Source of the DNA: Paenibacillus phocaeensis
Lineage (GTDB): Bacteria; Bacillota; Bacilli; Paenibacillales; Paenibacillaceae
DNA length: 64,000 nucleotides
Assembly: GCF_900021165.1 (NCBI RefSeq)
Contig: NZ_FCOQ01000022.1
Location: 155,329-219,328, forward strand
Direction: 5' to 3'
The position numbers and the translations under genes were made by a program. This document shows, one piece after another, positions 15,942 to 23,813 of this stretch. Under the pieces are notes generated by a model. That model ran no database searches. It was not told the DNA's origin and saw only the letters and a program-made list of their open reading frames with translations. The stretch's first letter is position 1; each line of letters opens with the position of its first letter.

Positions 15942-17915
15942 ATGTATAAAACGATTGGACTGCTGGCGCACGTCGACGCCGGCAAAACGACCTTTGCCGA
16001 GGCGCTGCTCTATCACACGCAAACGATTCGCAGCCGCGGCCGGGTCGACCACCGCGACGCCTTCCTCGACAGCCATGAGATCGAGAAAGCGCGCGGGATT
16101 ACCGTATTCGCCGATCAGGCGGAGATGAAGTACGGGGAATCGACATATTTCCTGTTGGATACGCCCGGCCACGTCGACTTTTCCGCTGAGATGGAACGAG
16201 CGTTGCAAGTCCTCGATTACGCCGTCATCATCGTCAGCGCCGTGGAGGGCGTCGAAGGCCATACGGAGACGGTCTGGCAGCTGCTGCGCACTTATGGGAT
16301 TCCAACGCTTTTCTTTATCAACAAAACCGACCGTACCGGCGCAGACCCGGATCGGGTCTTGGCGGACCTCCGCTCCGAGCTGAGCGGTAATGTGCTGGAC
16401 TTGTCCGGCTGGGCGGAAAGCGGCAGATGGGACGAAACGCAAAAGGCCTGGTTGGCCGAGCGGGAAGAGGCGCTGCTTGAGCCTTTTCTGGAAGGAACCG
16501 GTTCGGATGAGGAATGGAATGCGCATTTGACCCGGCTTGTGGCAGACGGGCGGGTTTTTCCTTGTATGCAGGGCTCGGCGCTGCTGGATATCGGCATCGA
16601 TTCTTTTCTAAGTGCATTGGATCGCTTGACGCCAACCCGGTATGATCCACAACTTCCGTTTGCCGGACGCGTCTACAAAATTCGGCATGACGAACAAGGA
16701 ACACGGGTAACGTTTATGAAAGCCCTGCAGGGGGAACTGAAAGTTCGGGACGAAATGGCATATGGTCCGGAAAGCGACGGGGGGCGCCGTACAGAAAAGA
16801 TCACCGGCATTCGCAAATACAACGGCCAGCGCTTTATTCAGGTGGATCGAGCAAGCGCGGGCGAATTGTTTGCGGTGACGGGACTCACCGAAGCGTATTC
16901 CGGGGAAGCGGTGGGGGCGCTGCGCGATACGATTCGCCGCGAGCTCACGCCTACGCTGCAATCCAAGGTGCTGTATGAAGCGCCTTTGCACCAGAAGGAA
17001 GTGCTGCGCGTCTTTCGACTGCTGGACGCTGAGGACCCCACCTTGGGTACACGCTGGGATGAAGCGCTGCAGGAGTTGCATATCCACGTGATGGGCCGAA
17101 TTCAACTGGAAGTTCTGCAGCAGGTGCTGCGGGAGCGATTTCAGATGATTCTCGCGTTTGGACCGCCGGAGATTTTGTACAAGGAAACGATCACCGCTCC
17201 AGTTATAGGCTGCGGACATTTCGAGCCCTTAGGCCATTATGCGGAAGTGCATTTGCGGCTGGAACCGGGGGAACGGGGAAGCGGCGTTACTTTCGTGAAT
17301 GCTTGTCATGCCGATGATTTATCTGTTGGCTATCAGAATTTGATCGGTCAGCATGTCTTGGAGCGGGAGCATCACGGTTTATTGACCGGCTCTCCTCTGA
17401 CGGATGTTCGGGTCACGCTGCTGACCGGACGGTCGCATAACAAACACACCAGCGGCGGGGATTTCCGCGAAGCCACCTACCGTGCGTTGCGGCAAGCGTT
17501 AGAGCAGGCGGAGAACATGCTGTTGGAACCGGTATATCAGTTTAAAATCAAAGTGGGACTGGATGAACTGGGCAAGGTGCTGACCGACATTCAGCAAGCT
17601 CACGGCCGATTTGATCCGCCCGAAACAGGGGATCGGACAGCCGTTATTACCGGCGTTGTACCCGTGTCCACCTTTATGGACTACGGGGTTGAGCTGGCCT
17701 CCATTACGCATGGCAAAGGGGCCATCTCGTTGAAGTTCGGCGGTTACGAACCCTGCCATCAGACCGAAACCGTGATCAGCCGCAAGAATTACAATAAGGA
17801 CGCGGATCCGGCCTACACCTCGACATCCATTTTTTGCGCGAAGGGCCAGTCGTATTCGGTGCCGTGGGAAGCAGCCAAGCGGCATATGCATGCCTTGGTG
17901 GAGGAGTTGTCATAA
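15942..17915 (+). CDS. TetM/EF-G-like translational GTPase (ribosomal-protection type)
   Basis: This 657-residue GTPase has the G motifs AHVDAGKTT (G1), the RGITV switch I, DTPGHVDF (G3) and NKTD (G4), then EF-G-like domains II to V. Length and layout match the ribosomal-protection proteins TetM/TetO/OtrA rather than EF-G (about 690). The C-terminal part (PVSTFMDYGVELASITHGKGAISLKFGGYEP) follows the family. Whether it gives tetracycline resistance or serves another stress function cannot be decided. Divergent chromosomal homologues are common in Bacillales. It is the last gene of the ACT/UPF0210 cluster. Confidence 0.85.
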   Translation: MYKTIGLLAHVDAGKTTFAEALLYHTQTIRSRGRVDHRDAFLDSHEIEKARGITVFADQAEMKYGESTYFLLDTPGHVDFSAEMERALQVLDYAVIIVSAVEGVEGHTETVWQLLRTYGIPTLFFINKTDRTGADPDRVLADLRSELSGNVLDLSGWAESGRWDETQKAWLAEREEALLEPFLEGTGSDEEWNAHLTRLVADGRVFPCMQGSALLDIGIDSFLSALDRLTPTRYDPQLPFAGRVYKIRHDEQGTRVTFMKALQGELKVRDEMAYGPESDGGRRTEKITGIRKYNGQRFIQVDRASAGELFAVTGLTEAYSGEAVGALRDTIRRELTPTLQSKVLYEAPLHQKEVLRVFRLLDAEDPTLGTRWDEALQELHIHVMGRIQLEVLQQVLRERFQMILAFGPPEILYKETITAPVIGCGHFEPLGHYAEVHLRLEPGERGSGVTFVNACHADDLSVGYQNLIGQHVLEREHHGLLTGSPLTDVRVTLLTGRSHNKHTSGGDFREATYRALRQALEQAENMLLEPVYQFKIKVGLDELGKVLTDIQQAHGRFDPPETGDRTAVITGVVPVSTFMDYGVELASITHGKGAISLKFGGYEPCHQTETVISRKNYNKDADPAYTSTSIFCAKGQSYSVPWEAAKRHMHALVEELS

Positions 17916-17957
17916 ATTCAGAGTGAGCTCGCAGGACTTTGATCCAAACAAGGTGGG

Positions 17958-17986
17958 TTGACAATCCACCGACAGGTGCATATAAT
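17958..17986 (+). promoter_or_regulatory. Consensus sigma-A promoter of the leuA T-box transcript
   Basis: TTGACA (17958-17963), a 17-bp spacer and TATAAT (17981-17986) form a perfect consensus promoter about 220 bp upstream of the T-box terminator. Confidence 0.85.
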
Positions 17987-17989
17987 AAC

Positions 17990-18258
17990 CAATAATTCCA
18001 TATGCCAAATGTGTTGATTAGAAATAGTAAAGATGACTTGACCTTTCAGAGAGCCGCTGGGTTGTGCGAAGCGGCAGCGTCCGTCATGTTGAACTCGTCT
18101 ATGAACAGCTGCCTGAAATGTAGGGTGAGCCGGGATTCCGCCGTTACAAGGATAGATGGTGTTGGCCATCGAAAGAGATCATTTCCTCACGTGAAATGAA
18201 TTAGAGTGGTACCGCGGGTTAAACCTCGTCTCTATAGCAGAGACGGGTTTTTTTTGTT
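17990..18258 (+). ncRNA. T-box riboswitch, leucine specifier (CUC)
   Basis: The leader contains the stem I apical pattern AGAGAGCCGCTGGGTTG, a specifier loop reading GAA-CTC-G (CTC at 18094-18096, a leucine codon) and the T-box sequence AGAGTGGTACCGCGG (18203-18217). An intrinsic terminator follows (stem CGTCTC/GAGACG with a T8 run ending near 18256). Uncharged leucyl-tRNA would pair with the specifier and with the TGG of the T-box bulge and favour the antiterminator. The specifier agrees with the downstream leuA gene. Confidence 0.92.
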
Positions 18259-18363
18259 GATTAAAGACCGGGTTTGATCAGCCCCGCTTGACATAGATGC
18301 AATGCCAAAGGCCGACAATGGCCTCAAACACAAACTCATCCAATCCCAGGGAGGAATGCACAG

Positions 18364-19923
18364 ATGGACCGTTACCGCAACATAATCGTATTGGATACAA
18401 CGTTACGCGATGGGGAGCAAGTTCCCGGCGCTAAATTAAACGTACGGCAAAAGCTGGAGTTTGCCCAGCAGCTGAAGCGCCTCCGTGTCGATATTATCGA
18501 AGCGGGTTTCCCCGCCTCATCGCAAGGAGATTTTCAGGCGGTACAGCAAATTACCCGAAGCGTAGGGGACACCGTGGGCATCACGGCGTTGGCCCGAGCG
18601 GTCAAATCCGACATCGACGCCGTTTACGAGAGCATTCGCGAGGCGGCACAGCCGCTGATCCATATTGTACTTGGGGCATCCAACGTACACGTAGAGAAGA
18701 AATTTAACCGCTCGCAGGAGGCCGTGCTGCAGATGGGCGTCGATGCCGTGCGATATGCCAAAACCCTGCTGCCGCAGGTCCAATATTCCACGGAAGACGC
18801 ATCGCGGGCCGATTTCGAATACTTATGGAAAACGATCGAAGCCGTTGTTAAAGCCGGAGCCACGGTGATTAACATCCCCGATACCGTCGGTTTCGCAGAG
18901 CCGGAGGAATTTGGCCACCTGATCCGGCGCATCCAGGAGCGGCTGAAGAACCTGGATGAGCGGGTCATCCTCAGCGTGCATTGCCACAATGATCTCGGTT
19001 TGGCCACGGCGAATACGTTAAGCGCCATCAAGAACGGAGCGGAGAAAATCGAGTGTACCATCAACGGTCTCGGTGAACGGGCAGGCAATTCGTCGCTTGA
19101 GGAGGCCGTGATGGCGCTGAAGGTGCGCGAGGCGCTGTACGGCTGCCGCACCAATATCGATACGACGGAGCTGATGCGGACCTCTCGCCTGCTCACCCAT
19201 TTAACAGGTCTTGACGTCCAGGTTAACAAGGCGATCACCGGCGATAACGCGTTTGCCCATTCCTCCGGCATCCATCAGGATGGTTTGTTGAAGGATAAAC
19301 AGGTCTACGAAATCATGTCTCCAGAGGATGTGGGGGCTGAGAGCATGGAGTTGATTCTGACAGCCCGCTCAGGTCGGCATGCCGTCAGACATGCGGTGGA
19401 GAAGTTGGGCTTTGATGCGTCCGATGCAGCGGGATTCGAGCAGTTGTTCCAGCGGTTCTTGACTTTGGCTGATGCGAAAAAAGAAGTCTACGACCACGAC
19501 CTCTACTATTTGCTGAGCGAACAGCAGGAGCAGCGTGAAACCAGTCATTCGTTGTATGAATTGGTCTCGTTCCAGGTCATAACCAACGAGATCTGCCCGA
19601 CCGCCACGGCCGTATTGAGAATCAACGGGCAAGAGCTTAAGGGGAGTGCGATTGGGGACGGACCCATCGACGCCTTGTACAGTGCGATCAAAACGTTAAC
19701 CGGCATCGAGGCGAAGCTGACTTCCTACAAGATCAACAGCATTTCCCATGGCAAAGAGGCGATCGGACGGGTGAATATTCAACTCGAAGTCGGAGGAACA
19801 ACCTATACGGGCCGCGCTATGGATACAGATATCATTAAGGCGAGCGGGCAGGCGTTCATTAACGGGATTAATGCAATAATCCTGGCCGGAGAGTCCCAAT
19901 CAGACATAACAAATGTTATGTAA
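18364..19923 (+). CDS. leuA: 2-isopropylmalate synthase
   Basis: This 519-residue protein has the DRE-TIM metallolyase barrel (VLDTTLRDGEQVPG near the N-terminus, HCHNDLGLATANTL with the metal-binding His pair, and NGLGERAGNSSLEE). A linker and the C-terminal LeuA regulatory domain (about residues 390-510) follow; this domain binds leucine for feedback inhibition. It catalyses acetyl-CoA plus 2-oxoisovalerate to 2-isopropylmalate, the first step of leucine synthesis. It stands alone behind a leucine T-box, without leuBCD, so it may be a second, dedicated copy. A good GGGAGGAA site precedes the ATG. Confidence 0.93.
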   Translation: MDRYRNIIVLDTTLRDGEQVPGAKLNVRQKLEFAQQLKRLRVDIIEAGFPASSQGDFQAVQQITRSVGDTVGITALARAVKSDIDAVYESIREAAQPLIHIVLGASNVHVEKKFNRSQEAVLQMGVDAVRYAKTLLPQVQYSTEDASRADFEYLWKTIEAVVKAGATVINIPDTVGFAEPEEFGHLIRRIQERLKNLDERVILSVHCHNDLGLATANTLSAIKNGAEKIECTINGLGERAGNSSLEEAVMALKVREALYGCRTNIDTTELMRTSRLLTHLTGLDVQVNKAITGDNAFAHSSGIHQDGLLKDKQVYEIMSPEDVGAESMELILTARSGRHAVRHAVEKLGFDASDAAGFEQLFQRFLTLADAKKEVYDHDLYYLLSEQQEQRETSHSLYELVSFQVITNEICPTATAVLRINGQELKGSAIGDGPIDALYSAIKTLTGIEAKLTSYKINSISHGKEAIGRVNIQLEVGGTTYTGRAMDTDIIKASGQAFINGINAIILAGESQSDITNVM

Positions 19924-19951
19924 ACCAGAATGAACCATGAAGCATAAAAAA

Positions 19952-19986
19952 GGGCGGGAGGGATGAACCGATCATCCTTCCTGCCC
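19952..19986. terminator. Bidirectional terminator between leuA and sspH
   Basis: GGGCGGGAGGGATG pairs with CATCCTTCCTGCCC, with an A run on the left and TTTTATT on the right. It serves both convergent genes. Confidence 0.85.
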
Positions 19987-19991
19987 GGATT

Positions 19992-20171
19992 TTATTGCTC
20001 ATTCAGTTGGGATAACGCAACCTCTTTTTCGTTCTCCGGTTGACCCAAGGGGAAGATCCGCGCCGTTTCGTTCTTCTCATCGACATGTTGAATGTAAATC
20101 GGTACGCCATCGCAGGTTACGTCGACCATGGAAGGGGACGCAACGATTTCTTTTGCCCGTTGACTGTTCAT
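19992..20171 (-). CDS. sspH: H-type small acid-soluble spore protein
   Basis: This 59-residue protein begins MNSQRAKEIVASPSMVDVTC and continues with DGVPIYIQHVDEKNETARIF, the pattern of the SspH family of minor small acid-soluble spore proteins. I chose ATG 20171 because a perfect TAAGGAGGT lies eight bases upstream. A longer reading from 20219 has no support and would start inside the promoter. These proteins are packed into the spore core late in sporulation. The gene is monocistronic with a sigma-G-like promoter and shows that the organism forms endospores. Confidence 0.93.
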   Translation of the reverse strand: MNSQRAKEIVASPSMVDVTCDGVPIYIQHVDEKNETARIFPLGQPENEKEVALSQLNEQ

Positions 20172-20218
20172 AGTTAACCTCCTTAAGAGATAATCTGGTT
20201 CTCTCTTCCTGCAACTCA

Positions 20219-20249
20219 TAAAATGCCCCGGCAGGGTGGAACTTATTCC
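20219..20249 (-). promoter_or_regulatory. Possible sigma-G promoter of sspH
   Basis: On the - strand GGAATA (20244-20249), an 18-bp spacer and CATTTTA (20219-20225) resemble the forespore sigma-G consensus (TGAATA, about 18 bp, CATACTA). The site lies 48 bp before the start codon, which suits this gene class. The match is imperfect. Confidence 0.5.
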
Positions 20250-20378
20250 CTAGTTCTGTCAAAGCGCAAGCGGATGTAAATTTTATTCGCTTTTTGTGTT
20301 GCCGTGATTTACATTCCTACCTCTACTCCTTATATTTAATAGAGTAAGATATTTAAATTGTGGTAGAGGAGGCATGAA

Positions 20379-22556
20379 ATGAGGATTTGGAAATGCAAAG
20401 GTGTAGGGAAGCTCCTGGCGATCGGTACAATCGTTGCCGGGCTTGCCGCCGGTGCGGCCGGGCTGCCCGTCAGTGCTGCCGAGTCTGCCGGGACAGGGAC
20501 GAAGGACTTCCAGTTGCGCGTTCTCCACACGAATGACACGCATGCGCACCTGGATAACATTGCCCGAAGAGTAACGGCGGTAAACGCAGCAAGGAACGAT
20601 CACACGCTGCTGCTGGATGCGGGGGATGTGTTCTCCGGAACGTTGTATTTCAATCAGTTCAACGGGCTGGCCGATTTGTTCTTCATGAACGGGCTGAAGG
20701 TTGATGCCATGACATTTGGCAATCACGAGTTCGACAAAGGCCCGGCAGCCTTGGCCGAATTTATCAAGCAGGCCCAATTCCCGTTCGTCAGCGCCAACTT
20801 GGATTTTAGCGCCGATGCAGACCTGAAAGGGTTGAGTCATTCCGAATTAGGCAAGCCGGGCAAGGAGGGGCAGATCTACCCTGCCGTGATTAAGGATATC
20901 GCCGGCGAGAAAGTCGGGATTATCGGCCTGACTACGCCGGAGACGTCGGTATTGTCGTCACCCGGACCCGACATTAAGTTCGCCGACGAAGTCCAAAGCG
21001 CACAGAAGCAAGTCGACGCTCTGGAGGCGGAAGGCATCAACAAGATCATCGTGTTGTCGCATCTCGGCTACACCGTAGACCAGAAACTGGCCGAAGCCGT
21101 CGACGGGATTGATATTATCGTAGGCGGGCACTCCCATACCAAGCTTTCGGCACCAGAGGTGCACCATGCCGAGCAAGAGCCGACGCTGATTGTGCAGACG
21201 GGCGAATACAATCAAAATTTGGGGCAACTGGATGTCACGTTTGATTCCAACGGCAAACTTACCGCCTGGAAAGGCGAGCTGATCGACTTGGATGCCAAAG
21301 ATGACGCCGGCAACTTCATCATTCAGAGCGATGCCGCTGCGGAGGCTAAACTGAAGGAATACGCAGCTCCGCTGGAGGAATTGAAGAAGACGGTGATCGG
21401 TAAATCGGACGTCGTTCTGGACGGCGAACGCGGCAGCGTTCGCAAACAGGAAACCAATCTGGGGAACCTGGTCGCCGATGGCATGCGTTCGAAGGTGATG
21501 AGCATCGTGAAGGAAAACGAGGTTAAAGGTTATGTCACGATCCAGAACGGCGGCGGCATTCGGGCTTCGATCCAAGCCGGGGACATCACTTTAGGCGACT
21601 TGTTAACGACGATGCCGTTCGGCAACAATTTGACCGCGTTGAAAATGACCGGGGCCGAAATTACCGCCGCGCTGGAAAACGGCGTCAGCGGTGTCGAAAA
21701 TGGGGAAGGGCGGTTCCCGCAAGTTTCGGGGATGCGCTTCTACTACGATTCGACGAAGCCGGGCGAAGTCATCGATGACGTCACGGGCAAGAAAACGCAA
21801 AACGGGCAACGCATCGTTAAAGTTCAGATTCAAAGCGAAAACGGCACTTATACGGATATCGATCCCAAAGCTTACTACATCGTAGCCACCAATTCGTTTA
21901 TGGCGGGGGGCGGGGATTTCTACGCTTCCATGAAACAAGCCAAAGACGATGGACGGTTTTATGAATTAAATCTGGTGGATTATGAAGTGTTCCGTGAGCA
22001 TCTTGCCACAGTAGGAACGGTAAAAGGGACCACTCAAGCTCGAATTACGGATCTGAAAGGAACCGCGCTTCCGGCGGAAGCCGGCGGAGCATCACCCGTA
22101 GTCCCAGGCTCAACTCCGGCGACGGGTTCGGGCGGTTTCACGGACATCGCCTCTGATCCTCATGCTGCCCTGATCGAAGAAGCAGCTGCAGCCGGGATCG
22201 TGAAGGGGTATGGCGACGGAACATTCCGTCCTGCCGCTGAGGTATCGCGGGCAGAATTCGCCGTCATGGTCAGCCGGGCGTGGCATGTCCCAGAAGCTTC
22301 TGAAATGGCCGGATACGCCGATATTTCCGATGTCCCGGAATGGGCCTTGCCGGCGGTCAATGCGCTGAAGGCAGCCGGGACGCTTGAAACGTTCGGAGAT
22401 TCTAAGTTCCTTCCAAAAAGTACGCTAACAGTGAAAGAAGCCGCGGCGGTAATCGCTGAAGCATCCGGCAAGGAAGTCGATCTGGCCGGCCTTGCTGCTG
22501 AAGCCATGGTTACACGCAGTGATCTGGTACTGTTGTTAACGACTGTTCTTAAATAA
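20379..22556 (+). CDS. Secreted 5'-nucleotidase/metallophosphoesterase with SLH domains
   Basis: This 725-residue protein has a signal peptide (KGVGKLLAIGTIVAGLAAGAAG, cleaved near residue 30). The metallophosphatase domain shows LHTNDTHAHLDN, DAGDVFSG, GNHEFDKG, VLSHLGY and GGHSHTK, which supply the two-metal site. The 5'-nucleotidase C-terminal domain shows NGGGIRASIQ and MAGGGDFY. After a Pro/Ser/Thr linker it ends in two S-layer homology repeats (FTDIASDPHAALIEEAAAAG and YADISDVPEWALPAVNALKA). The usual number of SLH repeats is three, so anchoring to pyruvylated wall polymer may be weaker. It scavenges phosphate and nucleosides at the cell surface. Confidence 0.92.
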   Translation: MRIWKCKGVGKLLAIGTIVAGLAAGAAGLPVSAAESAGTGTKDFQLRVLHTNDTHAHLDNIARRVTAVNAARNDHTLLLDAGDVFSGTLYFNQFNGLADLFFMNGLKVDAMTFGNHEFDKGPAALAEFIKQAQFPFVSANLDFSADADLKGLSHSELGKPGKEGQIYPAVIKDIAGEKVGIIGLTTPETSVLSSPGPDIKFADEVQSAQKQVDALEAEGINKIIVLSHLGYTVDQKLAEAVDGIDIIVGGHSHTKLSAPEVHHAEQEPTLIVQTGEYNQNLGQLDVTFDSNGKLTAWKGELIDLDAKDDAGNFIIQSDAAAEAKLKEYAAPLEELKKTVIGKSDVVLDGERGSVRKQETNLGNLVADGMRSKVMSIVKENEVKGYVTIQNGGGIRASIQAGDITLGDLLTTMPFGNNLTALKMTGAEITAALENGVSGVENGEGRFPQVSGMRFYYDSTKPGEVIDDVTGKKTQNGQRIVKVQIQSENGTYTDIDPKAYYIVATNSFMAGGGDFYASMKQAKDDGRFYELNLVDYEVFREHLATVGTVKGTTQARITDLKGTALPAEAGGASPVVPGSTPATGSGGFTDIASDPHAALIEEAAAAGIVKGYGDGTFRPAAEVSRAEFAVMVSRAWHVPEASEMAGYADISDVPEWALPAVNALKAAGTLETFGDSKFLPKSTLTVKEAAAVIAEASGKEVDLAGLAAEAMVTRSDLVLLLTTVLK

Positions 22557-22563
22557 GAAACTC

Positions 22564-22595
22564 ACACACCGTCTATTTTTAGGCGGTGTGTTTTC
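22564..22595 (+). terminator. Rho-independent terminator of the 5'-nucleotidase gene
   Basis: ACACACCGTCT pairs with AGGCGGTGTGT (one G-T pair) around an ATTTTT loop and is followed by TTTTCG. Confidence 0.75.
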
Positions 22596-22671
22596 GTGTG
22601 TATTCTCCTTGCATTTATGGCCTCAATTTGCATATAATCGCCTCAAACTTTTGAAATGGGGGGCATGGAAG

Positions 22672-23466
22672 ATGGAGGAGATCGAGGCGTGGTACGATAG
22701 TCAATATGATGAATGGGCGCGGCTGGAAAGGCATAAAATTGAATTCGACATCACCAAACGTTATCTAGACGCGTATATCACCGGGGAAAGTCTGCAAGTG
22801 TTTGATATCGGCGGCGGTCCCGGAAGATATGCCATTTACCTTGCTGAAAAAGGGCATCAAGTAACCCTGCTGGATTTATCGAAGCGCCACCTTCAAGTGG
22901 CGCGTGAGAAGGCCGAAGAGCACGGCGTCTCTTTGTCGGGTTACTTTCATGGGAATGCTCTGGATTTAAGCGAAATTCCTCAAGAATTTGATGTCGTTTT
23001 GCTTATGGGTCCGCTTTATCATTTGGTCAAGGAAGCCGATCGTCAGAAGGCGGTGGAAGAGGCATTGGGTCGCTTAAGACCCGGAGGCCTCCTCGTTGCT
23101 TCATTTATTTCAAATTATGCGCCGCTTCAAGATTACCTGGCCGATCTGCTCCCGATTGAATCGGTGGACGCGCTTTTAGGTTATTTAACCCATGGAGTAA
23201 ATCAGGCGTCTGAAGGCTTCACCACCGCGTACTTCACCGATTCGAAGGAAGCCCGTAGCTTCATGGCAAGCTTCGGGCTGACGGAATTGGCCTTTGCCGG
23301 CGTCGAAAATATATTAGGCAGCAAAGAGAATGAAATCAACCGGTTAACCGATGACGAGTATCAGAAATGGCTGCAGATCGGGTACCGCCTAAGCCGCGAC
23401 GAGTACCTGCTGGGGACCAGCCAGCATTTTTTATATCTCGGACGGAAATCGTCCGGAACTCCATGA
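22672..23466 (+). CDS. Class I SAM-dependent methyltransferase
   Basis: This 264-residue protein has the Rossmann SAM-binding motifs VFDIGGGPGRYAIYLAEKGHQVTLLDLS (motif I and the acidic end of strand 2), FDVVLLMGPLYHL (motif II/post) and LRPGGLLVASF (motif III). I chose ATG 22672 because a G6 run lies about nine bases upstream and the residues before it look non-coding. The C-terminal half carries substrate-specific helices. The substrate is unknown. It is monocistronic, between terminators. Confidence 0.88.
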   Translation: MEEIEAWYDSQYDEWARLERHKIEFDITKRYLDAYITGESLQVFDIGGGPGRYAIYLAEKGHQVTLLDLSKRHLQVAREKAEEHGVSLSGYFHGNALDLSEIPQEFDVVLLMGPLYHLVKEADRQKAVEEALGRLRPGGLLVASFISNYAPLQDYLADLLPIESVDALLGYLTHGVNQASEGFTTAYFTDSKEARSFMASFGLTELAFAGVENILGSKENEINRLTDDEYQKWLQIGYRLSRDEYLLGTSQHFLYLGRKSSGTP

Positions 23467-23610
23467 TCCCTAACTTGTGTCATCGCATAGAGTAATCCTT
23501 CGGCCAACCCCGAATCCACACCTGCTCCGCCGGAAAATGAGTTTGAGCAGCAATCCCAAATACGAGGTCATCATCAAACCGCTAAGTGATTTAAGACCAA
23601 GAGTGAAGTT

Positions 23611-23649
23611 AAAAAAGGGAGAAGCCAATAGGGCCTTTCCCTTTTTTTT
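23611..23649 (+). terminator. Rho-independent terminator downstream of the methyltransferase gene
   Basis: AAAAAAGGGAGAAG...GGCC and GGGCCTTTCCCTTTTTTTT form an A/T-flanked stem with an eight-base T run. The rest of the gap between the methyltransferase and the metal pump shows no gene. An open frame across it (23477-23704) has no ribosome binding site or family features. Confidence 0.7.
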
Positions 23650-23731
23650 GTCAGGAATGGTTCGTCAGACTTTGTTGCTTAATCCGATCGATTTCTTGAA
23701 ATAATATCTCTAAGCAGCTCTCTGCCTATGG

Positions 23732-23787
23732 TTGACAAAGGGGACCGATGAGGAATATACTACATATGAACAAATGCTCATATGTAG
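23732..23787 (+). promoter_or_regulatory. Promoter and SmtB/CadC-type operator of the metal pump gene
   Basis: TTGACA (23732-23737), 18 bp and TATACT (23756-23761) form a strong sigma-A promoter. Immediately after the -10 lies a perfect inverted repeat, CTACATATGA-8 bp-TCATATGTAG (23760-23787). Its core ATATGAACAAATGCTCATAT matches the known ArsR-family (CzrA, CadC, SmtB) operator type. The transcription start near 23768 excludes the upstream ATG at 23748. Confidence 0.85.
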
Positions 23788-23813
23788 TTTTTGACGAAGG
23801 GATGCGACTAACT

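Noticed and set aside
18002..18199. Open frame inside the leuA leader
   Set aside because: The region is fully explained by the T-box RNA structure.
23477..23704. Open frame of 75 codons between the methyltransferase and metal pump genes
   Set aside because: No ribosome binding site, no family features, and it spans a rho-independent terminator.
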